Assembly (NCBI GenBank): GCA_045537235.1
Contig: JAZSPB010000175.1
Span: 11,265 to 75,264, forward strand
Source of the DNA: RGIG8775 sp045537235
GTDB taxonomy: Bacteria > Bacillota > Clostridia > Oscillospirales > CAG-272
DNA length: 64,000 bases
Reading direction: 5' to 3'
Shown here in pieces: positions 40,355 through 49,962 of the stretch. Position 1 is the stretch's first letter. Each line of letters begins with the position of its first letter. A program made the translations under genes and the position numbers. Below the pieces are notes generated by a model. It saw only the letters and a program-made list of their open reading frames with translations. It did not search any database and had not been told where the DNA came from.

Positions 40355-42631
40355 TTACGTATAGCGGAACATTTTGGTCTCGCCGAAATAGGCGTCAAAT
40401 TCCACCTCAGTAGCGTTTTGGGCATAGGTTTTCTTTTCATAGACCTCATACACCGTGGTGGGCTTGGAAAAGCGAAGAGTCTTCTTGCCGCTTGACGAGG
40501 CGTGGAAGGTGATATAATTAGCACCCACATAGGTCACATCATTCGAATCGCAGAACACGTGAACGCCAGCAAAGCGCGCCATTTCGCGGATGACGTCTTC
40601 ATTTATGGTCTTGGAGCCGTAGAACACCGAGGTATAGCCGTCGCACTCCTTGACCGACACGGCGGGATAGCCCGAGGATGCAAAATGGGCAATGTGCGTT
40701 GCGCTCTCATCCGCCGAGTAGAATACGGGATACAAATAGGTATCGCGATATGTGGTTGGCGTAACACTTGTACTAGTGACCCTTCTTTTTTCGATCAGAT
40801 TGCCGAACGGCATACGCTTATCCAGCGATGCGCTGATGGGATGAGGCTCTCCGTCCCAGCGGAAGTTGGCATCGTAGCACTGCTCGTCCATCGCCATCTT
40901 CATTCCCGTCAGCTCCTCCATATGAGAAAGCGACATCTTCTGTTCCGCCGCAGGATCGGCAAAGCCGGGGGCATACAGCCAGACCGCAACCGCACCGTCC
41001 TTTTTCAGCTTGGCCTTTATGACCTCTCTATCCTTTGCGGTAAGCACAAGGGTGTTGACAAAAATATACATTTTGTAAGAGGGCATCTCAGGGTTTGCCA
41101 TGTCGTTGTGATAATACTGATCGACAGGCGCACCGATACGGGCGAGCTCGTAATTGCGGAGCATCTCCACAAGGGAGCGCGAGGTCTCAAAGGATACGGC
41201 TTGGAAGGATTCCTCGCTAAAGATAAGCGCGATCTCACTCTTTTTGGTTCTGTCAAGAGAATACGCCTCGTCTACGATCCTTTGCTGTTCCGCAAGCAGC
41301 TCGTAAACCTCGGGATAACGGAACCGTCCGCCGCCGATCAGCTGATCAAACCACCATTGGTGCATATCGTCGCAGAGACTCCTTCCGAACTCACGCTTGA
41401 TAACGTTCAACGTGTCTGTCATATCATAGACCTGAAATTGGTTGCGGAAATAGCGGTTTTCCGCCAACGTGCGCGTATCGTCCTGGCAAAGATAGACCTT
41501 GCCGTGGAGAGAAAAGGAATCCTGTACCACTCTCTGCGCCACAAAGCCGCCGGGGTTCCGATTTTCGTAGACCGCCGGATTTTCCAGAATGTCGATGCAG
41601 TCGCTCTCCAGAATCAGACGGGTACCGCCGATGGTGCAGCCGCGGCTGTGATCACAAGCCCCCTGCGCGCCGTAACAAAAGATGGTAATGCGGTCGGGTG
41701 TCATCTGCTTGATAAGACGCGCAAAATGGATCTGTGATCTCGCCACACCCAAATGCCACGCCCGAAGGAAATGATACATCCACGGAACCTTGTCCATATC
41801 GGTAAACGAGCCGATGTGTGTGCCGTTGTTATAGGACGGGGGCACAGGTGCCCAGGACCGCATCTTTTCGCGCGGAACTGCCGCATCGCCGTCCACCTCA
41901 CGTCCGAAATAATGCTCCTCATATTTAGGAAGCGGAGGGTTGTCGATGGTAACGTCAGGCATTTTCCACGCCTTCTGCAAGGCCTCGTCCGTGCCGTAAA
42001 GATCGCGGAGATAGGAGGAAAACTCCCGACGGAACGCCTTGCAATATCCGGCGCAGGCCTGATGGTCTACCATATGGGGCGCATAGTGCCACTCCGAGGT
42101 TTGACCCGCCGCGGGAAAGCACCCGATAATACGGTCGACATAGGGAAGTTCCAATACTTTGCCCCATGCCTCCACAAGCGCCCGCCCCGCGTCCTCACGC
42201 CACTTTTGCGAGCACAGAGAATAAAAGCGGGGATAGTCTGCCTCGTAGGACTCGGTAATCAAGTGAAACGCTCTCGGCTTACCGTCGCTGTACAGCACAC
42301 ACTCGTCGGGATTTTCCTCCACCCACGAGACGGGGGGATGCAAGCCGAAGCGAGCGACAATGTAGGCATCGGGAACTGCCTCAAGCAGCATCCGCGCCTC
42401 CTTGTCAAAGACCTCCAGCGCGTCGGGCTGAAGCCATAAGGTATTACAGCTGAGCATATACACCTGTATGCCCGATTCTCTTAAATTTTTGAAATATTCG
42501 GCGTCGAACTTGATTTCGGGTCGATTTTCCTCATCGCGAACGCGGGTGCGAATAAACGCCATGGGTGAGGTAAGCGGCTTTCCGTCTACGAAAATAGCCG
42601 TTCTTCCATTGTGTTTTCTGATTTCTGCCAT
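40355..42631 (-). CDS. GH42-like beta-galactosidase-type glycosidase
   Basis: 758 residues, no signal peptide. Barrel start: AEYFKNLRESGIQVYMLSCN, then YIVARFGLHPPVSWVEENPD, close to the GH42-type text ARF...PP.W. AAGQTSEWHYAP holds a candidate acid/base Glu, and TRLILESDCIDILENPAVYE follows further on. A flavodoxin-like trimerisation-type domain follows (KMYIFVNTLVLTAKDREVIK), as in GH42. The family call is by layout, so moderate. The start is 2 bp after nagB, whose end carries the ribosome site, so the two are translationally coupled. Confidence 0.65.
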   Translation of the reverse strand: MAEIRKHNGRTAIFVDGKPLTSPMAFIRTRVRDEENRPEIKFDAEYFKNLRESGIQVYMLSCNTLWLQPDALEVFDKEARMLLEAVPDAYIVARFGLHPPVSWVEENPDECVLYSDGKPRAFHLITESYEADYPRFYSLCSQKWREDAGRALVEAWGKVLELPYVDRIIGCFPAAGQTSEWHYAPHMVDHQACAGYCKAFRREFSSYLRDLYGTDEALQKAWKMPDVTIDNPPLPKYEEHYFGREVDGDAAVPREKMRSWAPVPPSYNNGTHIGSFTDMDKVPWMYHFLRAWHLGVARSQIHFARLIKQMTPDRITIFCYGAQGACDHSRGCTIGGTRLILESDCIDILENPAVYENRNPGGFVAQRVVQDSFSLHGKVYLCQDDTRTLAENRYFRNQFQVYDMTDTLNVIKREFGRSLCDDMHQWWFDQLIGGGRFRYPEVYELLAEQQRIVDEAYSLDRTKKSEIALIFSEESFQAVSFETSRSLVEMLRNYELARIGAPVDQYYHNDMANPEMPSYKMYIFVNTLVLTAKDREVIKAKLKKDGAVAVWLYAPGFADPAAEQKMSLSHMEELTGMKMAMDEQCYDANFRWDGEPHPISASLDKRMPFGNLIEKRRVTSTSVTPTTYRDTYLYPVFYSADESATHIAHFASSGYPAVSVKECDGYTSVFYGSKTINEDVIREMARFAGVHVFCDSNDVTYVGANYITFHASSSGKKTLRFSKPTTVYEVYEKKTYAQNATEVEFDAYFGETKMFRYT

Positions 42632-42633
42632 GG

Positions 42634-43434
42634 TTATATAGCTCCTTCCATAATTTCTTTGCTACCGCAATAGGTAAGTTTCGGGCAACGGCGAAGCAAG
42701 GATGCGGGAATGTCTGCCGTCGGTTCGTCGTGAAGGGCATGACGGAAGGGTCCGTTCTGCCACGGTCTGTTAAGCGCGATGTAGATCTTTTTGGCTCCCA
42801 AAATCTGCTTCATACCCACCGTGATACACCACTCGGGCATACCGCGAAGGTCGCCGCGCTGATAGCCGTAGGCGTTGATGGTCTTTGTCTCGCGGGAAAT
42901 GGGAAGAACCCGTGTGCCAAGTACCGCAAACTCGTCCGCGCTCATGGACGCATCTGCCTCGGGGGGCTCGTTGAACGCCACGTGACCGTTGATACCGAGA
43001 CCTCCGAAGCACATATCCACGCCGCCAAGCTCCTCGATCATACGGTCATATTCCGCTTCCCTTCCGGGCTCGGGAAAATGCCGTTGACACTCGGGCATAA
43101 CAAGGTCGGGACGCACGCGCTCGTAAAATTCCTTGTTCATGCGGTAGTGGAAGCTCATGGGATCGTCATAGGAAAGGGTCTCCTTGTCGGTCACCATATA
43201 CTCATCCATATTGAAAAAATGCACGTTTTTAAGAGAGACGTTCAGCCGATTGACCATCTCGGCAAGAATGGGATACTGCTGTGTGGGACCCACGGGGACG
43301 ATCATGACCGTCTTCTCTCCCCTCTCGTTGTGGGCGATAATTTCCTCCAGCATGGTCAGTGCCATATCAAAATATACGTCGTATTCGCCGTCGACTACTC
43401 GACAAGTCACATTGTTGATTATTTTTACTTCCAT
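42634..43434 (-). CDS. nagB: Glucosamine-6-phosphate deaminase
   Basis: 266 residues, family length. VGPTQQYPILAEMV near residue 47, HFFNMDEYM (Asp of the active site) and GGLGINGHVAFNEPPEADAS (the DGH-type loop with His and Glu; the usual Asp is Asn here). It converts glucosamine-6-phosphate to fructose-6-phosphate and ammonia, feeding amino sugars into glycolysis. Start after AGGAAAA. It sits between two glycosidase genes, giving the operon an amino-sugar theme. Confidence 0.85.
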   Translation of the reverse strand: MEVKIINNVTCRVVDGEYDVYFDMALTMLEEIIAHNERGEKTVMIVPVGPTQQYPILAEMVNRLNVSLKNVHFFNMDEYMVTDKETLSYDDPMSFHYRMNKEFYERVRPDLVMPECQRHFPEPGREAEYDRMIEELGGVDMCFGGLGINGHVAFNEPPEADASMSADEFAVLGTRVLPISRETKTINAYGYQRGDLRGMPEWCITVGMKQILGAKKIYIALNRPWQNGPFRHALHDEPTADIPASLLRRCPKLTYCGSKEIMEGAI

Positions 43435-43459
43435 AATTTTTTCCTCTGCTAATTTTTAT

Positions 43460-45463
43460 TTACAGTTCAAGAAACGTCACCTGTTCCGCATCCAACGTGA
43501 CCGTTTGCGTATTTCCTGTTTCTTTGTTGGTATATATCTCGGTTGCAAGAGCTCCGTTATCGTTCCATACGGCAAGTCCAAGTCTGCCGTCTGCGGTGCG
43601 GTAAGCCTTTTGTCTGAACACTCCGTTTTTCGCCGTGAAGCCATCCTCGTCTACAAAGGTTCCGGCAAAGAAATAGTCGGCATAGCGTTTGCGAAGGGCA
43701 ATCAGCGTTTTCATATACGCGGTGTAGTTCGGAATATCGGACGGTTTTCCCGCACAGCGGAAAATGGACAAGTCAAAAGCAATGCCGTACAGGTAGGTAA
43801 AATTGCAATTCTTACGCATATCGGCTTCCGACAGCGCCATATTTCGGTTCGTCATAACCACCTCGGGGAAGGTATAGCGGAACATTTCGGGGGCACTGTC
43901 CTTTTTGGTTGTAAAAGGACCCGGTTGAACGAGATCCATATACTGCGTGTAAATATCAATACAATGCTCCTCGGCAATCACGCGATCACCGAAAGTTTTG
44001 ATCTTATCACGAAGCGCGGACCACCGCTTGACCTTGGAAGCACGCGACTCATTTGGCTTTTTGTGATCATGTCCTTCCGTAGTACAGAAAGACGGTTTGG
44101 TTCCTCCAAGATCGAACAAAATGCCGTCCGCGCCGAGATCCATACAAAATTCGGCCGTTTCCAACATTTTTTCATGCCACTTGTCCGAGCCCGAGCAAGC
44201 GCAGCACTGCTTGTAAGGATTGTTCAGCATCATGCGGTAAGTGCCATCTGCGGCATAGGTCTCCGCATAATGAGCCAAATTTCCCCACAGATCGCGTACC
44301 AGCACATCTTCGCCCCCACATTCGGTAAACCAACGGCTTTTCATATCTACCACGTGATAGCTGACGAACAGTATGACCTTTCCGCCGCGGGAATGTACAT
44401 ATTCGATTCCCCGCTCCAGTTCTTTCTTTTCTTCCACGCTCAAAACGTAATCGGGACGCAACCGTCCGAAGCCGCCGTGAGGCCATCCAAGCAGGAATAA
44501 GGTATCAAGACCTGCCTCCTGCAATTCGTCGAACATTTGGGGAATGTCGGAAAAACGATAGTTATATTCCCCCGACTGCGTGCGGAAGATAACGCGAAGC
44601 CATCCCTGGAATTGCTTGACCCAATCGGGCTTCTTCGGTGCTTTCCAACCGTATTCCTCGATCATAAAGCGGCGATAAAACCGCGAGCCCGAATGCCAGT
44701 CTCCCTCCAAAAAAGCATATACGATCGGAGGTGTGACCCACGTTTCATTCTGTTCCAAAAAAGGATAATGACAAACGCCAAGCCGCAACGTACGGTCGGA
44801 CACGCGGCGCTCCACATGCTGACAAATGATGTGATGTGCCGTATCGTGACTGCCCACGTACAGACACTCCCTGTCGTTGTAGAGGCAATACCACTGCATA
44901 CAACTGTAACCGGGATATGTGAAATCAATGGCGGAATATCGGTAATCGGGTCGATCGTAAGGACGCGCTCCCAAGCCGCCAACCTTGGAAAAATCCGCCT
45001 CGGTCGGAGCGTCCACCCGTTGTCCAAGCTTCATGGGGAGCATCAGGGAATCCTTCTTCGGGTCGTCTCCCAGCGCATAGATTCCTGCCATGGCGGACAA
45101 CTGAATCTCTTTGACGTGGACATGGCTCCTATTTTCAATTTCCGCTGTCAACGTGAGCCGTTCCCCGTCCAGCACCAAAAAAACGGTAAGGCGAATGGGA
45201 AGAATACCGTCAGGCCCCATCAGTTGCTCATAGGTCAACCGCATGGTTCCGTTCTCCACGATAATCATCGGATTTTTTTGCTCGGCGGCATGAATACTGC
45301 GTTCTTCAAAATCCTCCACTCGATAGATCAAGCGGAAAATTTCTCCCGCGCTGTCCCCATCGCCAAGGCAATATTCCCGTCCGCTTCGCAGATTTCGGAT
45401 CGATACGATTCCGCCTTGATTGTTTACCGTATACGAAACAATGTCATTTTTCAAAGTATACAT
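43460..45463 (-). CDS. DUF6259-type glycosidase-like protein
   Basis: About 667 residues. The start ATG (45461-45463) has AGGAGG 10 nt upstream; the TTG codon three codons earlier is too near the ribosome site. N-terminal beta-sandwich, then a TIM barrel with GWLRVIFRTQSGEYNYRFSD, LFLLGWPHGGFGRLRPDYVL, GADGILFDLGGTKPSF (candidate Asp) and VIAEEHCIDIYTQYMDLVQP (candidate Glu/Asp), and a C-terminal beta domain. Shares its general plan with the 970-residue gene in the same operon. Cytoplasmic, so it probably acts on imported oligosaccharides. Confidence 0.7.
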   Translation of the reverse strand: MYTLKNDIVSYTVNNQGGIVSIRNLRSGREYCLGDGDSAGEIFRLIYRVEDFEERSIHAAEQKNPMIIVENGTMRLTYEQLMGPDGILPIRLTVFLVLDGERLTLTAEIENRSHVHVKEIQLSAMAGIYALGDDPKKDSLMLPMKLGQRVDAPTEADFSKVGGLGARPYDRPDYRYSAIDFTYPGYSCMQWYCLYNDRECLYVGSHDTAHHIICQHVERRVSDRTLRLGVCHYPFLEQNETWVTPPIVYAFLEGDWHSGSRFYRRFMIEEYGWKAPKKPDWVKQFQGWLRVIFRTQSGEYNYRFSDIPQMFDELQEAGLDTLFLLGWPHGGFGRLRPDYVLSVEEKKELERGIEYVHSRGGKVILFVSYHVVDMKSRWFTECGGEDVLVRDLWGNLAHYAETYAADGTYRMMLNNPYKQCCACSGSDKWHEKMLETAEFCMDLGADGILFDLGGTKPSFCTTEGHDHKKPNESRASKVKRWSALRDKIKTFGDRVIAEEHCIDIYTQYMDLVQPGPFTTKKDSAPEMFRYTFPEVVMTNRNMALSEADMRKNCNFTYLYGIAFDLSIFRCAGKPSDIPNYTAYMKTLIALRKRYADYFFAGTFVDEDGFTAKNGVFRQKAYRTADGRLGLAVWNDNGALATEIYTNKETGNTQTVTLDAEQVTFLEL

Positions 45464-45497
45464 ACGATTCAATCCTCCTCACGATTCAATCCTCCTC
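45464..45497. repeat. 17 bp tandem duplication with stop codon and ribosome site
   Basis: ACGATTCAATCCTCCTC twice in a row on the plus strand (GAGGAGGATTGAATCGT on the minus). It spans the SIS gene's stop and the next gene's ribosome site, doubling the AGGAGG. Confidence 0.9.
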
Positions 45498-47195
45498 ATT
45501 TTTCAAGCCCAGTCGCAAAATAGTGGTCTCAGCAGGGGATGCGCTACGTCCCTCGGCCTCCAGGCAAAGTTGCGAATAATAGTTTTCCTCCAAAGCCTGC
45601 TCATACGAAACGCCGCAAACGTCCGTCACGATACGGGCGCTTCGGTCGATCAGCTTTTTGTTAGACATGGCGAGGCAGGTCATCCAGTTGCCCGTGATAC
45701 GTCCCATTCGCGCCATAACGCCCGTGGACAAGGTGTTCAGCATCAGCTTCATCGAGAGATGCTCAAATATATCCATATGCGTCTTCACAAGTGTCACACC
45801 CGCCATTTCCAAGGTGAATTCGCTGTGAGAGGCATAGCGGGCGGCGGATGCGAAAAATTCCTCGGGCGCACTGTCCGCGCTTACCCACATAGCGTGAGAG
45901 CACGGCACATTTTCGCGCTCGGGCATGGGCTCGTTTCCGATCATAAACCGTTCCAAAGCCTCCACGCCGATATCAAAAATGCGTTCAATCTGCTCGGGCG
46001 TAAAATTCAATCGCGCATAGGTCGCCTTGTCCCATTCCAAACAGTTCGGACGGCGCAAAAAGCATCGCGTCCATGCCGTTTTGGTATCGCATGCGGGATT
46101 TTTGGCAAATGCCCAAGACGGTTCCTTGCCCACCATGTCCGAGGAGCAGAAGGGGGGTGTCATAAAGGTGGGGGCGCGTTCGGTCGTGTCGGTCAGCACG
46201 TCAAGCATATATTCGTCGGCAAACAACGTCATAAGACCGCCCGCCTCATATACCCTCTGCTCATCTCTCGTCGCATTTGCCAAAAGGGCTACCGCCTTTT
46301 CTCCCATGAGCTGATGGGTCATTTCCAAAAACGCCGTACCGAAGGTCGCATAGTCGGGATAGGACACGTCGACACCGCACTCGCAAAGCAGGTCACACAG
46401 CGCGCCTTCCAAGGCAACCGCGCCGCAAAGCTGTTCGAAGGTGGACGACTGCATCCGCGACGAGCCTGTCAATGCCATGCTGCCGCAAGGAAGGGTCAGA
46501 ACACGGCAATTGGGATGCAGATACACTTCCCTTGCCCGCGCCATTTTCTCAACAAGCGGACGGTGATCGGCGCAGATCAGCATATAAACGTCAGCGCCAT
46601 TCTCAAGGGCTTGAACCGCCGTTCCCAAAATAGAGGTGGTCTCGCCCGTTGCCGTGACACCTACCAAAAGGTCACCCCGAGAAAGTCCCAGCTCGCGCAC
46701 CTGCTCACGACCTAAAGGAGCCGAATCCTCAAAGGACTCCACCGCGCGAATGACCGCATAATCGCCACCCGTCATAATATTGCCAACCGCCTCTTTCTTT
46801 GACAAGAGCCTCTCCCTCTTATCGGGATACGCCTCTGCAAGCGCTTCTATGGCGTGACGAAAGGATTGCTCCAAACGCATAGAGAGTCGTCCCGACGAGC
46901 CGCATCCCGAAAAAATAACGCGTCCGCCGCCAAGCACGGTTTTTCGTATCCGATCGGCAAAATCGGCATAGCCTTCACTTGCCAAGGTCGCGGCGGCGCG
47001 CTCTGCCATTTCCGCATCCACACTGAGAAGCATACGGACGCCATCCTCCACCGAGGACTCGTACGTCTGCGACAGCCGCACAGTACGGGGATGGGGACGC
47101 TCCGCCTCCAGATACCCCATGCGGTATTCGCTATCCAATTCTAAAAATCGGCGCGCTTTTTCTTTTGCTCGACCGCGCAAGCTTTGACTGTCCAT
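45486..47195 (-). CDS. Double-length SIS protein (MurQ/glucokinase-regulator-like)
   Basis: 569 residues, about twice MurQ (~300). The start at 47195 has GGAGG 8 nt upstream. The first SIS domain has MurQ-type GGGRVIFSGCGSSGRLSMRL and LVGVTATGETTSILGTAVQA, binding sugar phosphates such as N-acetylmuramate-6-phosphate. The second half continues with a SIS-like part (GVTLVKTHMDIFEHLSMKLM). Length and double domain resemble animal glucokinase regulatory protein more than bacterial MurQ. As first gene of the glycosidase-nagB operon it may be an etherase/isomerase or a sugar-phosphate sensor. Confidence 0.78.
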   Translation of the reverse strand: MDSQSLRGRAKEKARRFLELDSEYRMGYLEAERPHPRTVRLSQTYESSVEDGVRMLLSVDAEMAERAAATLASEGYADFADRIRKTVLGGGRVIFSGCGSSGRLSMRLEQSFRHAIEALAEAYPDKRERLLSKKEAVGNIMTGGDYAVIRAVESFEDSAPLGREQVRELGLSRGDLLVGVTATGETTSILGTAVQALENGADVYMLICADHRPLVEKMARAREVYLHPNCRVLTLPCGSMALTGSSRMQSSTFEQLCGAVALEGALCDLLCECGVDVSYPDYATFGTAFLEMTHQLMGEKAVALLANATRDEQRVYEAGGLMTLFADEYMLDVLTDTTERAPTFMTPPFCSSDMVGKEPSWAFAKNPACDTKTAWTRCFLRRPNCLEWDKATYARLNFTPEQIERIFDIGVEALERFMIGNEPMPERENVPCSHAMWVSADSAPEEFFASAARYASHSEFTLEMAGVTLVKTHMDIFEHLSMKLMLNTLSTGVMARMGRITGNWMTCLAMSNKKLIDRSARIVTDVCGVSYEQALEENYYSQLCLEAEGRSASPAETTILRLGLKNEED

Positions 47196-47234
47196 TTGAA
47201 ATTCCTCCATGATTTAATGAGTGTTTTCACATTC

Positions 47235-47263
47235 AGTATAACACCGTCCCCATCGACATTCAA
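47235..47263 (-). promoter_or_regulatory. Promoter of the SIS-glycosidase-nagB operon
   Basis: Minus-strand TTGAAT (47258-47263), 17 bp, TATACT (47235-47240). Confidence 0.75.
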
Positions 47264-47284
47264 TCTAATTTTTGAGAAAAAGAA

Positions 47285-47313
47285 TTGCACTTTTCGGTTT
47301 TTTGTGATATGAT
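47285..47313 (+). promoter_or_regulatory. Promoter of the AraC gene at 47331
   Basis: TTGCAC (47285-47290), 17 bp, TATGAT (47308-47313), divergent from the operon promoter and 22 bp from it. Confidence 0.75.
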
Positions 47314-47330
47314 AAAGAGGAGGTGATACT

Positions 47331-48125
47331 ATGGATATTCAAATGCTTAACAAGATCTTTTCTTCCCCTTTTCATTTGAAAGAGATCATTGCCAACGAAC
47401 AAAGGCGAAAAAACTCCCACAGATTTGACTTTTTGAAAGATTCTCGCTCTCGGTGCGCCCTATTTTACATTGCAGAGTACCCTGTCAGATACGAATTGCC
47501 AAGCGGCGAGTTCTTTGTGGCCGAGGTAGGCGACGTTATGCTGCTCCCCCGCGGCTCACATTACGCGGTCACCTTTTTGACGCCCGAAAATGCCGTATCT
47601 CACCCCATTCTCCTCTCCTTCTTTTTGACCGACGAATCGGACAACGAGATTCCCCTTGGACAAGATATCATCAAGCTGACTCATGATGACGGTACGCTGT
47701 TTCCGATCTTTTTCGCCGCTACGCAGTTCTACAAAAACGGAGAACTATCCATGGCAAAGGCAAAATCCTACGAGATCTTCGGTCACATCTTTCCTTTGCG
47801 AGAACACGACGAATGTGGGATCTCTTACATTCATCAAAACTATACAAAACGGCTGAGCATCCCCGACCTTGCCAAACGATGCGCCGTCAGCGAAACGGTC
47901 TACCGCAAGCAATTCCGCAAGCTGACGGGGCTTTCTCCCATACAATACATCACCCGTCTCAAGATCGAAAAGGCATGCGAACTACTGGGAGAAAACGATA
48001 TGGACCTCAAAGACATCAGCGAATTCCTTAATTTTTACAGTCTGCCTTACTTCCACAGAGTTTTCAAAGAAATCACAGGACTTACCCCGGGGCAATATAG
48101 AGAGACGCACAAAAACATTCCTTAA
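47331..48125 (+). CDS. AraC-family regulator of the SIS-glycosidase-nagB operon
   Basis: 264 residues. N-terminal cupin (VRYELPSGEFFVAEVGDVML), C-terminal HTH pair (LSIPDLAKRCAVSETVYRKQ; LKDISEFLNFYSLPYFHRVF, ending GLTPGQYRETHKN). Start after AGGAGGTG. Divergent from the operon with closely set promoters, so it probably activates that operon. Confidence 0.9.
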   Translation: MDIQMLNKIFSSPFHLKEIIANEQRRKNSHRFDFLKDSRSRCALFYIAEYPVRYELPSGEFFVAEVGDVMLLPRGSHYAVTFLTPENAVSHPILLSFFLTDESDNEIPLGQDIIKLTHDDGTLFPIFFAATQFYKNGELSMAKAKSYEIFGHIFPLREHDECGISYIHQNYTKRLSIPDLAKRCAVSETVYRKQFRKLTGLSPIQYITRLKIEKACELLGENDMDLKDISEFLNFYSLPYFHRVFKEITGLTPGQYRETHKNIP

Positions 48126-48138
48126 ATTCATAGACAAA

Positions 48139-48175
48139 AAAAGAAGACCGAGGAGCAAAAACTCTTCGGTCTTTT
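48139..48175. terminator. Bidirectional terminator between two convergent AraC genes
   Basis: AAGACCGAGGAG ... CTCTTCGGTCTTTT with a T-run on the plus strand and a seven-base T-run on the minus strand. Confidence 0.75.
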
Positions 48176-48240
48176 GATACAGTATCCCGGGGAAAGCTTT
48201 CAATTTGGCTTCCATAGAAAATTTCACCCCGTCTTATTTT

Positions 48241-49035
48241 CTACTCCGATCTTCTCGGTACATATTGTTTAGGGGAAACGCCGATCTCCCTCTTAAAGGC
48301 CTGACTGAACGTATAAATATCGGAAAAGCCAAGGGCTGTCGCCACCTCGCCCACGTTCATCACACCGCTTCCCAACATGCGGCAGGCACGTTCCATAAGC
48401 TGCCAATTTCTGTATCTCACGGGAGATCTCCCCGTATAGGATTTGAACATCCGCCGAAAATGTGACTCGCTGACATCGCACAAAGCCGCCAATTCGGGAA
48501 TGGAAAATTTCTCGCTCAAATGCTGGTTGATATATGCCAAAGCGGGGTGTATCTTACTGCCTGCCGTTCCCCCCATATTTGCCACATTCATATTGCCGAA
48601 AAATAAAGCCAACAAGCGGTACAAAACCGAAAAGGTCATAAACCGGTCCTTAAAATAACAACCCGCCAGTGCCTCAAACAGTTGCTCCGCCTCCTCGCCA
48701 CCGTCCAATACGGTAGGACGATCAAAAAAGCGAACCGCGTGTCTTGTCTCCCCCACCGTTCGGTAAAGATCAAATTCCACCTGTATACACCTTGTGTTTT
48801 TGTCAAGTACGGAATAGGAATACTTCGCCCCTTGCGGGATATACACGATCCGCCCCCGTCTGACATCAAATACCTCGTCCGTCATCGTGTATCGGTATCC
48901 TCCCTCCAATACACAGAGGAAAGAAGATGTGATACGCGCCCTTATATTCGCCTTCATATTTCTCGGGACAAACTGCATCACAAGGACATTTTCAAAAATA
49001 TAATGGCCGTCACCGACAAAGTATTTGTTCATCAT
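48241..49035 (-). CDS. AraC-family regulator of the SDR-dehydratase-aldolase operon
   Basis: About 264 residues. Several starts lie together (49032-49044); ATG at 49035 has the best spacing to GAGAGG. N-terminal cupin with RITSSFLCVLEGGYRYTMTD and RGRIVYIPQGAKYSYSV; C-terminal HTH pair (FSIPELAALCDVSESHFRRM; VGEVATALGFSDIYTFSQAF, ending GVSPKQYVPRR). Divergent from the SDR operon at 49180. Confidence 0.9.
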   Translation of the reverse strand: MMNKYFVGDGHYIFENVLVMQFVPRNMKANIRARITSSFLCVLEGGYRYTMTDEVFDVRRGRIVYIPQGAKYSYSVLDKNTRCIQVEFDLYRTVGETRHAVRFFDRPTVLDGGEEAEQLFEALAGCYFKDRFMTFSVLYRLLALFFGNMNVANMGGTAGSKIHPALAYINQHLSEKFSIPELAALCDVSESHFRRMFKSYTGRSPVRYRNWQLMERACRMLGSGVMNVGEVATALGFSDIYTFSQAFKREIGVSPKQYVPRRSE

Positions 49036-49179
49036 TCTCATCACCTCTCCCCCATTATACTCCTCTTTTTTTACCTTGTCAACCGAAGTGAGCGTTTTGC
49101 TTAAATTATAGTCATTTTTTGCATTGTTTTACTTAAATTGATGTGATACAATAAAGAAAAAATAAGCGGAGGAGAAACT

Positions 49180-49950
49180 ATGAGCGTTGCTTTTATAACG
49201 GGAGCAGTCAAAAATACCGGTTTTGCCATCGCCCAAAAATTCGCCGCCGAGGGCTTTGATGTAGTCATTTCCAGCCGACAAGGGGAGGATGCGCAAAAAA
49301 TGGCGAATACCCTTATCAAAGACTATGGCGTGCGCGCCAAAGGATATTCGATGGAATTGAATGATACAGGTAATATTCGCCGTGTATTCGACAGCATTCG
49401 CACCGATTTCGGCCGTCTTGACACCTTTGTGGCGAATGCCGCCCATCTTGGCGTAGGATTTGGGCTTCTCACGTCCACCCCGGAGGATTTCGATGCAGTA
49501 TTGGATGTCAATCTCAAAGGCACTTTTTTCTGCTGTCAAAATGCGGCAAATATCATGAAGGAAAACGGCGGCGGTGCCATTGTTCTCATCAGCTCGGTAC
49601 ACGCCGATGCCTGCATTCCCGACCGTTGCCTCTATTCGATCTCCAAGGGGGCTCTCAATACATTAGCCAAGTCCATTGCCGTTGAACTTGGTCCCCACAA
49701 CATTCGCGCCAACAGTCTGGTCGCAGGTGCCATCAAGACCGACCGATGGGATGATATGACGGATGAACAGATCGCCGCCCGCCGCCGCAACTGGCCACTT
49801 GGCATAGAATCCACGGGCGAGGATATTGCCAACGCCGCTTTTTATCTGGGAACCGATCTTTCCCGAACCGTTACAGGCGCGGAATTGGCGGTTGATTCGG
49901 GAGTCTCCGCAAGCCTTCTCGGCTTCAACGGCGGAAAACGATATGATTAA
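49180..49950 (+). CDS. Short-chain dehydrogenase in a sugar-acid operon
   Basis: 256 residues. Cofactor loop TGAVKNTGFAIAQKF (variant of TGxxxGIG), VANAAHLG, catalytic YSISK and a standard C-terminus (VTGAELAVDSGVSAS). Start after GGAGGAG with an extended -10 (TGATACAAT) upstream. It is 12 bp before the dehydratase gene. In such operons the SDR oxidises a sugar or sugar acid to feed the dehydratase. Confidence 0.88.
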   Translation: MSVAFITGAVKNTGFAIAQKFAAEGFDVVISSRQGEDAQKMANTLIKDYGVRAKGYSMELNDTGNIRRVFDSIRTDFGRLDTFVANAAHLGVGFGLLTSTPEDFDAVLDVNLKGTFFCCQNAANIMKENGGGAIVLISSVHADACIPDRCLYSISKGALNTLAKSIAVELGPHNIRANSLVAGAIKTDRWDDMTDEQIAARRRNWPLGIESTGEDIANAAFYLGTDLSRTVTGAELAVDSGVSASLLGFNGGKRYD

Positions 49951-49962
49951 AGGAGAATTGCT

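Noticed and set aside
44537..46715. Two long plus-strand frames (328 and 431 residues) opposite the SIS and DUF6259 genes
   Set aside because: Antisense of strong genes, with no ribosome sites and no domain pattern.
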